Part shown: one piece after another, positions 47,560 to 59,453 of the stretch
How the letters are laid out: every line of letters begins with the position of its first letter
How positions within the stretch are numbered: the stretch's first letter is position 1
Source: Populus alba
Lineage: Eukaryota > Streptophyta > Magnoliopsida > Malpighiales > Salicaceae
DNA length: 64,000 nucleotides
NCBI RefSeq assembly: GCF_005239225.2
Contig: NC_133297.1
Coordinates: 11,582,147 to 11,646,146 of the forward strand
Direction of reading: 5' to 3'
Notes under the pieces: generated by a model
What the model was told of the DNA's origin: nothing
What the model saw: the letters and a program-made list of their open reading frames with translations, nothing else
Databases searched by the model: none
Position numbers and translations under genes: made by a program

Positions 47560-50500
47560 TAGTAAATATACTATGCATCCTGGCAACTTAAAAGTCAATC
47601 CAAGCCATTAATTTGGCAGAGATTTAGGACCCATCAGACGGCGGATCTGAGAAAAGGGATTCTGTGACTCAGTCTTTCGGATTCTATGTTTATAATTATA
47701 TATTACAATATGATATCTTTGGCTTTCCAAAAAATTTTCCATTTGACTGAATGATTAATTGGTCTTATCATCACTTAATCAACGGCAATAGAATGTTTAA
47801 AGCTGTTTGGGGAAGTATTTTCCTTTATTCTCTCATTGTATTTTGCCTCATTTCATCTCCTTTTCCTTTTCTTTTCTTTTTTTATTTAAAGCTGCCGGGT
47901 GGGGGACCATGAAATCTTTATTTAGTTTACAATAGCATGTCTGGCAACTGGTGTCATCGTGTTTTTTTTAAAAAATATTTTTTATTTTAACATACTGTTA
48001 TTAAAAAATATACATATTATTTTAAAATTGCAAATATACTCGAAAAAACTAAAGTGTTAGCGGGGCGCTCTCGTGGGTTTTTGGAGAAGGGGACATTTTA
48101 AGAGGATGTTGGTCTTTTGAGATGAATTCTTTGGGAAGGGAAGAGGAGCTACTGTCCATGGAGCCCTATTTAAGGGCATTGATATGGGCGCCCATTATCT
48201 TTTGATACAGGGAGCACTTCAACCATATTCATGTACGATTAGGTCTGCCCCTCTCTTATTGTTCTTCACCATAAAAAGGCAGATTGCAAATCTTGACCAA
48301 GGTAATTAAAACCTTGGAAACTCTCTCTATCAAAAAATAGAACTCCAAACAAATATAGGAAATGATAAATAAATTTATTAAATCACAATCATAAAATATT
48401 AGATTTCTCTTCTAGTTTGGATCTTCAATCAATGTTCTTTGATTTCTTAATTGATTCTAGTTAATCAATCCACTTCGTTCGATGCTATACTCTCTGATAA
48501 AACATTTCCAGGAAAACAATTAAAGATTTCAACCTGTTTTTATTATTTATATATCTTCTTCAAGATTTTCCCAGTAATATACTGGAGGGAAGGGCGGGGA
48601 ATCATTTCGCTAGCCCTTCTATCGTGATTGAAACTCTAGGTTTCGAAGCTCCACGCTCCTTTAGACACCTTTACTGCGTCGACATGTGCTAGAACAGGAT
48701 GCATAAATTCACTACATGCATGACTCGATCAAATCCTCATGAACGTAGTGACAGCATTGCCGGAACCAGCTCAAATTGCAAGAACCTCCTCAGATTAGCC
48801 AAACAAAACAGATTAAAGCACCTCGCGATTCAAATGTTGCCAGGTAACATGGGGTTGCCGTAGTCTACAGGTTTAGGGCGTGGTGGTTGTTTTGGCGAGG
48901 GGTAGCCTGGTTATCTATTGCAGAAGATGGTCTTTTTCACTGATATAGCAAAGCAAGGAGGAAAATCCATCCTCAAATAAACCAAAAGCAAAAGGGCACT
49001 GTCTCTCCTTCTCCATGGTTATCTATTGCAGAAGACGCGTATGCATGATTGGGAACATGAGCATAATAAAAGATAAAATCACAATAATTTATTGATCAAC
49101 AACGAAGCTACAGTCAAGTCAGCAATACTTGATTTTAGCCTGGATATTCACAGCAGAAGTAGTTAATGGCATAATTCAGAGGGTGCCCTTATTAATGGCT
49201 AGATTTGGCTGGTGGATTCCTTTTCATGCCACCATGTTTATCACTGGACGACACCATACAGGAGAATGTTTCATTTTCTTATTGATGATCCTCGAAGAAC
49301 ACAACTGGATGGTCCATGCATAGGCACTATTAACATTTGAAAATGATACAAAAGGAATAGTTGTTCCTGCAGAAATTAATTCAAAAGGAAATGGAGATTT
49401 CTATTTTTTTTTTTATTTCTCTTAATATAACATCGGGGGTGGGGGAGGCCATATATATCCTATATATATATCAACCGAGGAAGTCAGGGCTTGATATGCC
49501 TAGTCTTGGAAGTTGGTTACCGTATTAATTTCTAAATTAAATCGGGGGTTGGCTAGGGACCACCGATGCTTCTTTTCATTCTTCAATTTTTTTATGTTTA
49601 TGGTGATGAAGGGATTTCTGAAAAGCCAACTTTGATTCAAAGCCAAGTGATTTGCAGACATTTTTGCAGATAATAATGAGGCACCCGACCATGGCTTTGA
49701 TTTTATGGCATGGAATGAAGTGAATGTGACTTCAATTCAATATGATGTGGACTGGAGTTGGAGTAATTTAAAGTCTCATGTTAGATCTATTGACCTTTGA
49801 AAAGTGTTTTTTAAACTTAAAATCATAATTTAATTTATTTTTTTGTAAATAACTTATAACAAAAATAATTTTATGTTAGAAGTATGATTGATACAAATAT
49901 ATTTTTTAATAGAAATAATATAAGTTTAAATTCATAAATCTAAAATGTAAAATTTAAATTCATAAATATAAACAAGTAAAGTCACATTTTAACACAATAA
50001 TGGAGTATATAATAATTGTCAGTTCCATGTACATTTAGAACTGGAATGATTTCAAGTTCAAGGGTTATGAGCTGACATCTTACCAAAAGTTAGATCTAAC
50101 AACTCATTAGATTCATGTATTTAAACTCAACATGTAGTCGAGAACAAGAATATTAGGCTTAGAAGTTAATTAGTGCTTTTATATCAAGCCTAGATATGTT
50201 GTGGTATATTATTGCTTTTGATCCTTTTTAAATTTAGATTTTTAAACAAAAATAATATATATAATATACGATTGAATCTTACGGATCATGAAGCAACAAC
50301 TGCAGTGGAAAATTTCCTTTTTCTTCTTTCCCACTATAGATTACGTACAAATTTATTTATTAATTTGAAAAGCGAATTTAACGAGCAATAGAATCTATTT
50401 CTGTCAACAAACCTGAAGAATCCTGCTCGACAACCGACAACAATTGAGAATATTCATGAGAGAAGAAAAATCAGAAAAAAAGAGTTACAAGGAAAAATAA

Positions 50501-50687
50501 AAAAGAATCGGGGTATGGTCAAAACACAAAATCTTGATACAAAGTTATCAACCTAGCTACACGGTGTGCTTAAATTATGATGAATATGAAGAGTGGCATT
50601 ACATTAATAATATATAGATCTGATAACACAATACAGGGTAATGATTTTTCTTTAGCTGGGGAAGAAGAAATCTTGATCTCTTTCTGA

Positions 50688-50744
<57 letters not shown>

Positions 50745-53220
50745 TGATCACACATTTGATAAAAATATTTCGTCTTTCATAGCTATGATCATGTCCAAAG
50801 AAATTTACGTGCACACTAACACGAGATATTCTTGTAAAGCTACGCAAACATTGATATATTGTATTTCTTAAACACACAGATGACAAGACTCGAATATAAA
50901 ACGTAAACTGAGTTTTTTTTCCCCTGCCATCCAAATCCGCCTCTTAGAAGCAATAACCGTACTACGCCGCATGTTATTTTTTTTCCAGCCTTTTAAAAAA
51001 ATATAAAAGATGTTGGGAAGTAAAAAAAATTGATATATAATAGCTGAAAAAACTTTTAAAAAACTTAAATTGCGATATTCTTAGACAACATATTAAAAAA
51101 ATAAACATTGTGTTAGTGACACATTAGATCGACCTGGATTAATAATAATTAACTTGTGAAACTCATAATATAAGGTATGAGATTGTAATAAAATCATGAA
51201 ACTCATTTTAAAATAAATTTAAAAGTCCAATTACAATGGACCAAATATAAAAGGTTGCAACAAAAAAAAATAATTTTTAAAAAAAAGATAAAAAAATGAT
51301 CTGGATAATCTTATATCAGTGGTTAATCAGTCAACTCTAAGATTTTTAAAGAAGAAAAAGAAATTCGTGACTCGAGGTCATTCAGTCGATTGAGTTTAAT
51401 AAGTTTAGTTCATTTAATAATAAAAAAGGCAACCTTAATAATTTAATAATATGAAAAAACCAAGTAAACTCGAATAAATCTCATAAACCTAAGCTAATCT
51501 TTAAAAATTATAATTGGTAAAATTTCATACCCAGACTCAGACAAGAAGCAAAATTACTAATCAATTTAATGTGAAGGATAAAAAAAAAAACTTGTCATGA
51601 CATAAAAGTAGCAATAAAATAAAATAGGGGATCAAACCCTAATAGAAAAAATAAAGGAGGATGAAATCTTCACGAAAAATCAATTTATAAATCATATCAA
51701 ATACAAAAATAACAAGAACCAAATCTAGAATATGGAAAAAATTAAAGGAAGGTGAAATTGAAAATAATTTCCAATTTGAAACAATTTTTTTAAGAAAAAA
51801 ATTATAATTAAAAGAATAAGTACTAAATCTAAAAGGAACATAAATTAAAGGGGTGTTGTGAACTGTTTTAAAGGCAGTGCGTAAATCAAAGTGAAAAAAG
51901 AGATAAATTAATGAAAAAAAATTGAATAAATGAACAAACCAGATAGAATCATTGTACATGCTTTATTTAGGGAGGAAGAGAATGACAAGATAAATCGAAT
52001 GACACTATAGAGCAACAATTTCTACCATCATAGTCGGACTAACCGAAAGTAGTGGAGCACTTGATGCACTCGTGCGTGTAGTATACATATCATCAACTTT
52101 TTCATTTTTTTTATTTTATTGATCAAATTACCACATCACCCCTGGATCCAAATAATAATTACAAAAAAACCCTTTGAAATTACAAAAAAACCCCTTATAA
52201 CCATGTTTTCAGAATTTTGATTCTAAAAAAAGAAGTTACACTCTGTTTAAAAAAAACAAAAAAGTCTATAAACTATAGTGAAGTGTTTTTTTTTATTTTA
52301 TTTTAAGGGTATTAAAGTCATTTATTGTTCAAAAGAATTGAGAAAAGACTGAAATGATAAATGGACCTATGAAAATATTATTTACCCCTGAAAACTAGTT
52401 CATCTATTTTTTTTTGCCATGGAAAAATATATAAATTTACTATTTCAATTAATAGTAAATCACGTCTTTGATACAATATTTTTTCTACAGGGAATTAGGT
52501 TATGTTAATAATATATTGTTCTAATCACAAGACAATCACTATACATTGGGTTATAATTTTCCTTTAAATTCTTGTATTTTCTTGAAACTATCCCTATATT
52601 TCACGCATAACTTGTTTTGCTTGTATTCATTTAAGCTAGTTTTTGAATTAATATGTTTATGGAATAATAATTAACATAGATATACTACTGATTATATGTT
52701 CACAACTAACTACAAACTAAAAGAACCGGGGTAACCAAGCTCGTTCAATGGTCATGTGAAAAGTGAAGGAAAACTCTCCCCCTTTTTCCTTTTTCTTTTT
52801 TAAAAAGTTTCACCTTCTCTCTCTTTTTTATTAAATCCTTTTTGTTTTTTTCCTCAATATTTTGTTAATTTTAATTTCCTTTTTTATATAATTTTTTATA
52901 ATTTATTTTTTATGAAGTTATTATAATTTCAAATAAATGTTTCAATATTTGATTGATGCTCTATTTTACAAGTGTTTATTTTTGTTGTAATATCATTAAA
53001 TAAAAGATAGTTAAGGAAACAAAGTTGTTTAACCTAATAGAGTCTATAATCTGGATCACAAGTTTGACGGGTTAAGCTTCTAAACCCGTGTCAATCCAAA
53101 ATGTCACCATCTTAATATTAAAAAAAATACCATTTTAAAATTTATTTTAAAGCCAAACAATGCATTTCACTGGTCACTTGAGTTGCATTTGAATTCACCA
53201 TGTTGACAAGGTCACGTTTT
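47560..53220. other. gene-free, repeat-rich intergenic DNA
   Basis: No gene recognised over about 5.6 kb. 48060-49420 is less AT-rich and non-repetitive, with one plus-strand frame (49129-49323) of no known family and a 20-bp direct repeat (48908-48927 and 49016-49035). From 49800 onward the sequence is A/T-rich with decayed repeats. An AT-rich MITE-like fragment is at about 47955-48040. Confidence 0.45.
50691..50744. repeat. (TA)n microsatellite, self-complementary
   Basis: About 54 bp of TA repeat with one phase shift at 50720-50721. Fully self-complementary, so likely to form a cruciform or to be unstable in length. Confidence 0.92.
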
Positions 53221-53229
53221 TAAACTCAA

Positions 53230-53530
53230 GCTAGGCAATGAGTTTGATCAGGAAGTTTCAAGGTGTAATAGCCCTGACCCAATATGGCTGAATATTGTTT
53301 TTGACCTTACCACATCACGGTTTGTTCTTGTGACGCGAACCCACTACCGAGCCTAATGTCCAAAAATGCGTTCAACATGTTAACACGAACACTACTAATA
53401 AAGCGCCCAACAACACACCCTCACCGCTAATGTGAGATTTTACAATCCATCCCCCTTAAGGAGCCTGACGTCCACCTTCTCACCATACTAAATCACTCAA
53501 TAACCCGGTCGCACAACCGACAATAAAGAA
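53230..53530. mobile_element. possible LTR-type retroelement fragment
   Basis: A less AT-rich block with phrases such as TAATGTGAGATTTTACAATC and CATCCCCCTTAAGGAGCCTG resembles sequences often found in plant LTR or TRIM elements. Only one copy is in the window and no primer-binding site or coding part was found, so the assignment is tentative. Confidence 0.3.
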
Positions 53531-53539
53531 TTCTATTTT

Positions 53540-54071
53540 ACTTTTATTTTTTCCATGTAATGAATTTGTATGTAGTTAAATTGTGAAATCTTGATCATCT
53601 TAATATTAAACAAATATTTTTTTAATTTTTTTAAATTAAATTATGTTTTTTTATCGATCATCAACGTCTTGAGAGGAGGAAATTAAAGAGGGGTCGATGA
53701 AGTGGATAAAGAGAAGGGCAAAACCAAGATTTGTTATTATAATTAATTATCATCCCTGCATTCTATTTGCCTATTTCTGCAATTTCTTCGAAAAAAAACA
53801 TTTTCTTTTATATAAAGTATTCAAAGCTTCAATTTTGATCATAGTCGCAAAATCACAATGATGACCGGGGCAGATATTTCCTCGTTTGATTATAAAGATT
53901 GTTTTGTAAAGATTTTTCTTTAAAAATATATTAAAATTTATTTTGATTTTAAAACATCACAACAATCTAAAAATATATAAAAAATAATTTAAAATTTTAA
54001 AAAAAACATAGAGCTTATCTTATTCCATTGTTAGCTTCACCGGTAATAATGATGAGGGAGCAGAAAACACC

Positions 54072-54102
<31 letters not shown>

Positions 54103-56970
54103 ATAGACACACACGAAATTGATGATACCTTTGAGACTTTATGCACTCAATAATTGAATACTTGAACAAAAAATATCGAATACTCGTACCTCCTCAAACT
54201 CAGGCCTCTTCCAAAGGAAATAAAAAAATAAAAAAATAGGCAAATAGAATGCTACTCTTTCTAGCACAACATCCTATACGTTGCGATTGCTGGCTCCAAA
54301 AAGATTTTGTATGCCGTAAAATGTACTCGGTGGATTCTATGAGAAAGCAAAGATGGAGTTTACACAGAGGAAAAAGGAAAAAGAAAAGGAGAGGCAATGA
54401 TGGAAGGGCATCATTGTCATCCTGTCAAGAAGCTGCTCCTATTAAGAGCAATTAAATCACTGTTAAAGAGAAAAAGGTGGAGTAAAGCTAAGGTTGCCTC
54501 CACACTCTAGGACAGATGGCCACCGAGAAAACTACACAACTGGATAATTTCAACCTCCCAAGGTATTCTTCCGGCCACATGATGACCCTCTTTAACCCTA
54601 CTTCTTCTTCTTCTTTGAGCAACTCTTGTTGCTGTCAAATTAATCTAAGATTTAAATAAATAAATAAAAAGAAAAAGAAAAGGGAAGCAGAGTGTGGAAT
54701 ACATATGATCCACACCTTGCAGGTTTTATTGGGCCCTCTATTCTGGATACAATTATCTTACCTGCCTATGCATCCTATCCCTAGTAGCTCTTTTGTTTTT
54801 TTTTTTTGTTCTTAATTCATTATTATCTCATTTCGCAGCATGTATTCACGATATTATCTTGTAACGTTGATGCTCCACAGATCACTAGTGGCGTCGAATT
54901 TCTTTAAAAACATTAACAATACGGATTCAAATAAATGATTTTGTTAAAAATGATCGGTAATAACAAATGTTTATCTGTGATGGATGGAATCTTTTCCCTT
55001 TTCTTTTTTATTGAAGCAAGTTGAATCTCTCGAAGACGAGTCATTGATTAGGCAGTGATCTGCGCAGGCTGGTGCTAAACACACACACACACAAACACAC
55101 ACTAGGCTACATTATCTACTTAATCATTTGAGCACAAAATCTCCCTTGATCAACGGCTGAAATTGGCTGGATGGAGAATGTCCTTGACTATAACATGTTT
55201 ACGTGTGGACAGCTTTCTTCGCAAGAAGATGATGGGCCACGCACACGTTATATTGACATGACTGAAGAGCTTGCGATTCAATGGGTTTCTAGACGTGCCA
55301 TGGATGGGTCAGGGGGGATCGATATACTTGCTTTTGTTTTTCATGCACTAATATTGTAATGTTTTCTTTGTTAATACTGCTGCCCATCAGGATGGTTTGG
55401 CCTTTGTGTCTCCCATACCAAGCATATGCAAGCATCCACACCTGAAAAAAACCTCACTTACCAAAGTGCAGATCCATCAATCAACTCCACTCATAGCAGC
55501 TTGATATATGAAAAAAAATAACCTGCTTGAACCGATACTCCCTTCTACATGCACCCCTCTGAAGGATCGTTTCTCTACCCACTTGTGCACAAGCGTGCGT
55601 TTTTATCTAAGTGTATGTATGCATGTACGAGGGTCTCCCCTGTGAGGGGAGCAAGGACAAGAAATGGAGAGAGGGTCAACTAATAAAGGAAGAAGAAGGG
55701 GACTTGACATGATGATACACGAAGAAAGGACCCCATAATCGTATTTAAGTCCATACCTTATTCCTTGGGTCTAGTTCCCATAGCCCATTACCATTCTTTG
55801 ACTAAAATTCGATGGCGAGAGGGTACAGCTACAAGGGTTTTGATTACTTGCCTTGCTTTTTAGTTCAACTAGGCAAAACCCACTTCAGGATTCCCTCCCA
55901 CTATAGGTGCCTTTTCTCCCCTGAAAAAGGGAGTCTTCTGCAAATTATGGATCTATTACTAGCAAACTACTATCAACCAAGCTTTTGTAGTAGCAATACA
56001 CTAGTAGTGTGCTACTGGCTGTGTAGGCTTTATAAATGGGTTATCGAATGAAAGTCACAGGGCAGGAGGTGCTTCACTTTTTCATGATTATGATTTTGAT
56101 CTAGAACTTGCATGCTAATATGGTTAAGCCTTTACCTCATCATGTCCTAATGGAAGCACGCCACGTGTTATGAATCCAGTGGTTGCAACCTTAATAAAGA
56201 TTGTGAAGAGATGCTATGGCAACATGATTTTTGACAGGTGACATGTTTGTCGACACTGACCAGGAGCGACTTAACCTCCTTCATCTGTCTTGCGTCAATT
56301 TGCATGTAAAAAGAAAAAATAGACCTTGAATTTTGCCAAGAGAACTGGCTTGCGTGGTCTTAGATTTGGGCACTCAAATGGTCCGAGACCCATCATAGAA
56401 TTGTGCAAATCATCATGTAATTGTTAGTTCATCATCCGCTCCTGGTTTGGTCAAGAAGAACCCAGTTTTTTTATTTGGTCCCCAGTCTCCTTTCCAGGCC
56501 ATGGTGTGCTGTGACAAATATGATGATTTCAAAAAACAGAAGTAGTAAAAGATGTACCCTTTTCCTTGGCTAGAGGAATAGGGTTGGCGATGGGATCTCC
56601 AAACTGGGTAGAGCCTGGGTTGAAAAGGAGGCTTAAAACCCAATCAAGATCTTAGTGTAGGTTGATAGGTCCCCATTATTAATCCTTTATATAAGCTGTA
56701 AAAGTTAGGTTTAAGAGCTGAAATCCTATATTTAAAGCGTTGGCGGCTGGTTGGTCCTTTTAGGTCTACAGACCACTGCCTTTTTTCTTCCTTTTTCTTG
56801 AACTGAGGAGGCCACAGCATCATGTCTCCACTGCAGTCCCGGAAATGAAGAAAGAAAAGAAGTTTAAATAGGAAAAAAAAAAAAGGAAAATGTTTGGGCT
56901 GGACTGGAGAGAACTTGCTCGGCCCATTTCTCCTACAATATAATATTTAGAAAATAATACATTGCAAAAC
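53540..56970. other. intergenic, no recognised protein gene
   Basis: Includes an AT-rich MITE-like fragment (53890-54010), a (CT)n tract (54072-54098) and an (AC)n-like tract (55079-55102). The frames 54249-54455, 55171-55359, 55812-56051 and 56413-56643 have no recognised domain. 55380-56700 is of normal complexity and could include a non-coding transcript. Confidence 0.4.
54072..54098. repeat. (CT)n microsatellite
   Basis: About 13 uninterrupted CT dinucleotides, seen directly. Confidence 0.9.
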
Positions 56971-56978
56971 AAAACAGA

Positions 56979-57051
56979 CACGCCCAGTGGGACTCGAACC
57001 CACAATCGCCTGATTAGAAGTCAGACGCCTTATCCATTAGGCCATGGGCGC
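56979..57051 (-). tRNA. tRNA-Arg (UCU)
   Basis: A 73-nt gene on the minus strand. Acceptor arms GCGCCCA / TGGGCGT close with one G:U pair, and the discriminator base is G. The anticodon arm TCTGA-CTTCTAA-TCAGG presents UCU, and the T arm contains GGTTCGAGTCC. No intron and no encoded CCA, as expected for a nuclear tRNA gene. T-rich runs just downstream on the minus strand fit an RNA polymerase III terminator. Confidence 0.97.
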
Positions 57052-57059
57052 TGATTGCT

Positions 57060-59450
57060 CGGGTTCCTAACTATAAATATAAATTCTTTATAAATAGAGC
57101 CTAATGAATATAACTTTCATTTCTCTCTCTTAGATAATAAATTAATTTTCAACTACATAAAAAATCGCATGCGAAAGGCGAAAAGACTTGAAGCTGTCGT
57201 TGTAATTTACCAAAAGAATAATTTTATAAATATACATAAGCATGTGTCGGGGTTATTTTCGGGTGATTAATTATTTTGGAGTAAATTAAACTTACTCTTT
57301 ATATGCCATTTCCCCCCTTTGTGTCCCAAACTTAATGGCCAAAGTGAGTGCTATTACATCAGGTCTGAAAGGAACTAACTGGTGACTCATCATTCCAGGA
57401 TTAAGTTTAGACTATGTTCTACATTAAACAACTAGATGGAAATTAATTAGGTCAAATTCGATGACCTAGTAAGTAAAAAAATCCAGATAAAGCTTGATTT
57501 GATTTTTTTTTTTCACAATAAATATATATATATATATATATTAATCTTGAAATAATGCATTTTTTTAATCTTTGAAAATTTTGCACATTGACTATAAGCA
57601 AACCTTTATAAGCAATCTCATCCAAGAAATCATCAACATCACATACAAAGAATCTTTAAGGTTGTCAAGCCTTATCATGTTGAGACCATAAAATGGACTC
57701 TCACTAATCAAGAATCATGTAAATAAGTGATTTAATTTACTAAGAGCTTGTTTGGAAGTGTGATAAATATTGTTTTTAAAATATTTTTCACTTAAAAATA
57801 TATCAAAATAATATATTTTTAAAGTGCAATAAATATAGTTTTAGTAAAACACGATTGTATCACAATGCCAACAAGATCTAAAAAAGTGACTAAAGAATAT
57901 AAAAAAAATATATAAAAAGATGGGTGAAAAAAAGCAAAACATATTCATGGAGGATAAATTTATCATGATGTGGTGAAGATGAGTTTTTTGCGAAGATGAG
58001 GATGAAGGGGAAACTATTTGTCTGGGCACTTATTTATCTAGATTTTAAGAAAACATTTATTTGTTATAGCGCATAAATAGGTCATGCAAAGAGATAATTC
58101 AGGCATCCAATAATTAATATGATAGTAAACATGTTCCCTGTTTTTTCAAAGTAATTTATTACAAATAGTTTAATCCACTCTATTTAGATATCCTTATAGT
58201 TAATTTTGTGAGCGTGAATTCCATCTTATCTTCTCATTTGTGATAAGAATGGACAAATCAGTCAAGCACTCCCCCAGTCCTAAATTTCTAAATGTAAAGT
58301 CGAGGAAGAGAAGTCCCTAATGATGTCTGGTGCGTGGCAACTGCAATAAGTTTGCCGGGTTAGTCCCCGAAGCACTTCTAAAGAACGCATTTCAATGAGT
58401 TTGACACTCATGTTTCGGTTGAAAATCAGGTAAAAATATGAAAATCATTCATCAAAAGATAGCATCAGTGACACAGCCTTGTCCTATTATTTGTAATTTG
58501 AGATGTATATTCGACCTTGTCCCGAATCAAACGCTATGTATATGGCACCAATTGAAAAGGTATGCATGTATTTCCCAGGTCTTTCAATATTCTCAAAGTA
58601 AATGCTGAATCCATAAGCTTTCATTTCCAACTACACGAGTGATGCAGCCTTTTCCTACGGCTAGTGTATGTCAAGGGACACAATGCTACGATTCTACAAG
58701 CAGATAGAACTAAATGGCTGCTCAAGGAAGACTGGCATTCAAGTGTACACGGTTCTGTCTATCTTTACAGAATTGGCAGCAGATATGGAGACGTCACGAG
58801 CATATCAGAGTGCATAAATCCTGTGTCCTTTTTTTCTTGGGAAATGTTGGTGAAGGGGAAGACTTTGAAGTTCCCATTACCCATGCAGGTCAACGTCAAC
58901 TCTTTGTCACTTCCCATGGTCTGAAATTACAGTTTGATCGGCATTAGCATGGGTTGAAAAGCATGCAAATCTAAAAAACTAAAAGTAACTGATGAGAATT
59001 CAGTTCTAATTGACATGGAAGAAGAAACTTAAGTTAACGGGATGCCTTTGTTGTTTAAGCCCTGCCTGATTCAAGATGGTGTTGAATAGAATCATCTGTT
59101 GTCATTGAAAGCGACTTTTTCAGCCGTTTGTATCTATGCCTAATCGAAATCGTGAAGATCTAATAAAATCAATTCTTTAGCTCTGATTTTATTTTGTTTC
59201 GCAAATCAATTCTCTCCATAAAACTCAGTTATCTGAAGCGAACTAGTTATGCAGAGTGCCTTTGAACACAACTAAAATATTTCCTTTTTCCAGGTCCATT
59301 TCATTTCTCTACCTCTATTAACCAATCCTCTTTATGCTTGCTAGTCTGTCATAAGGAATGAGAACTTGAAAACTCCAATTTACACAGCATTTTCAGTTTT
59401 GGATTCTTCTTTCACGTGCCCGAGCAATCAATAGTTTTTCAAATAAATCA
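57060..59450. other. intergenic, no recognised gene
   Basis: AT-rich to about 58100, with a (TA)n tract near 57523-57541 and an AT-rich MITE-like fragment at 57750-57860. The overlapping plus-strand frames at 58664-58924 and 58714-58947 have no family match, and neither has a convincing start context. Confidence 0.4.
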
Positions 59451-59453
59451 AAA

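Noticed and set aside
58664..58947. Two overlapping plus-strand frames
   Set aside because: Both are short, neither has a recognised domain, and there is no splice or promoter support to choose between them.
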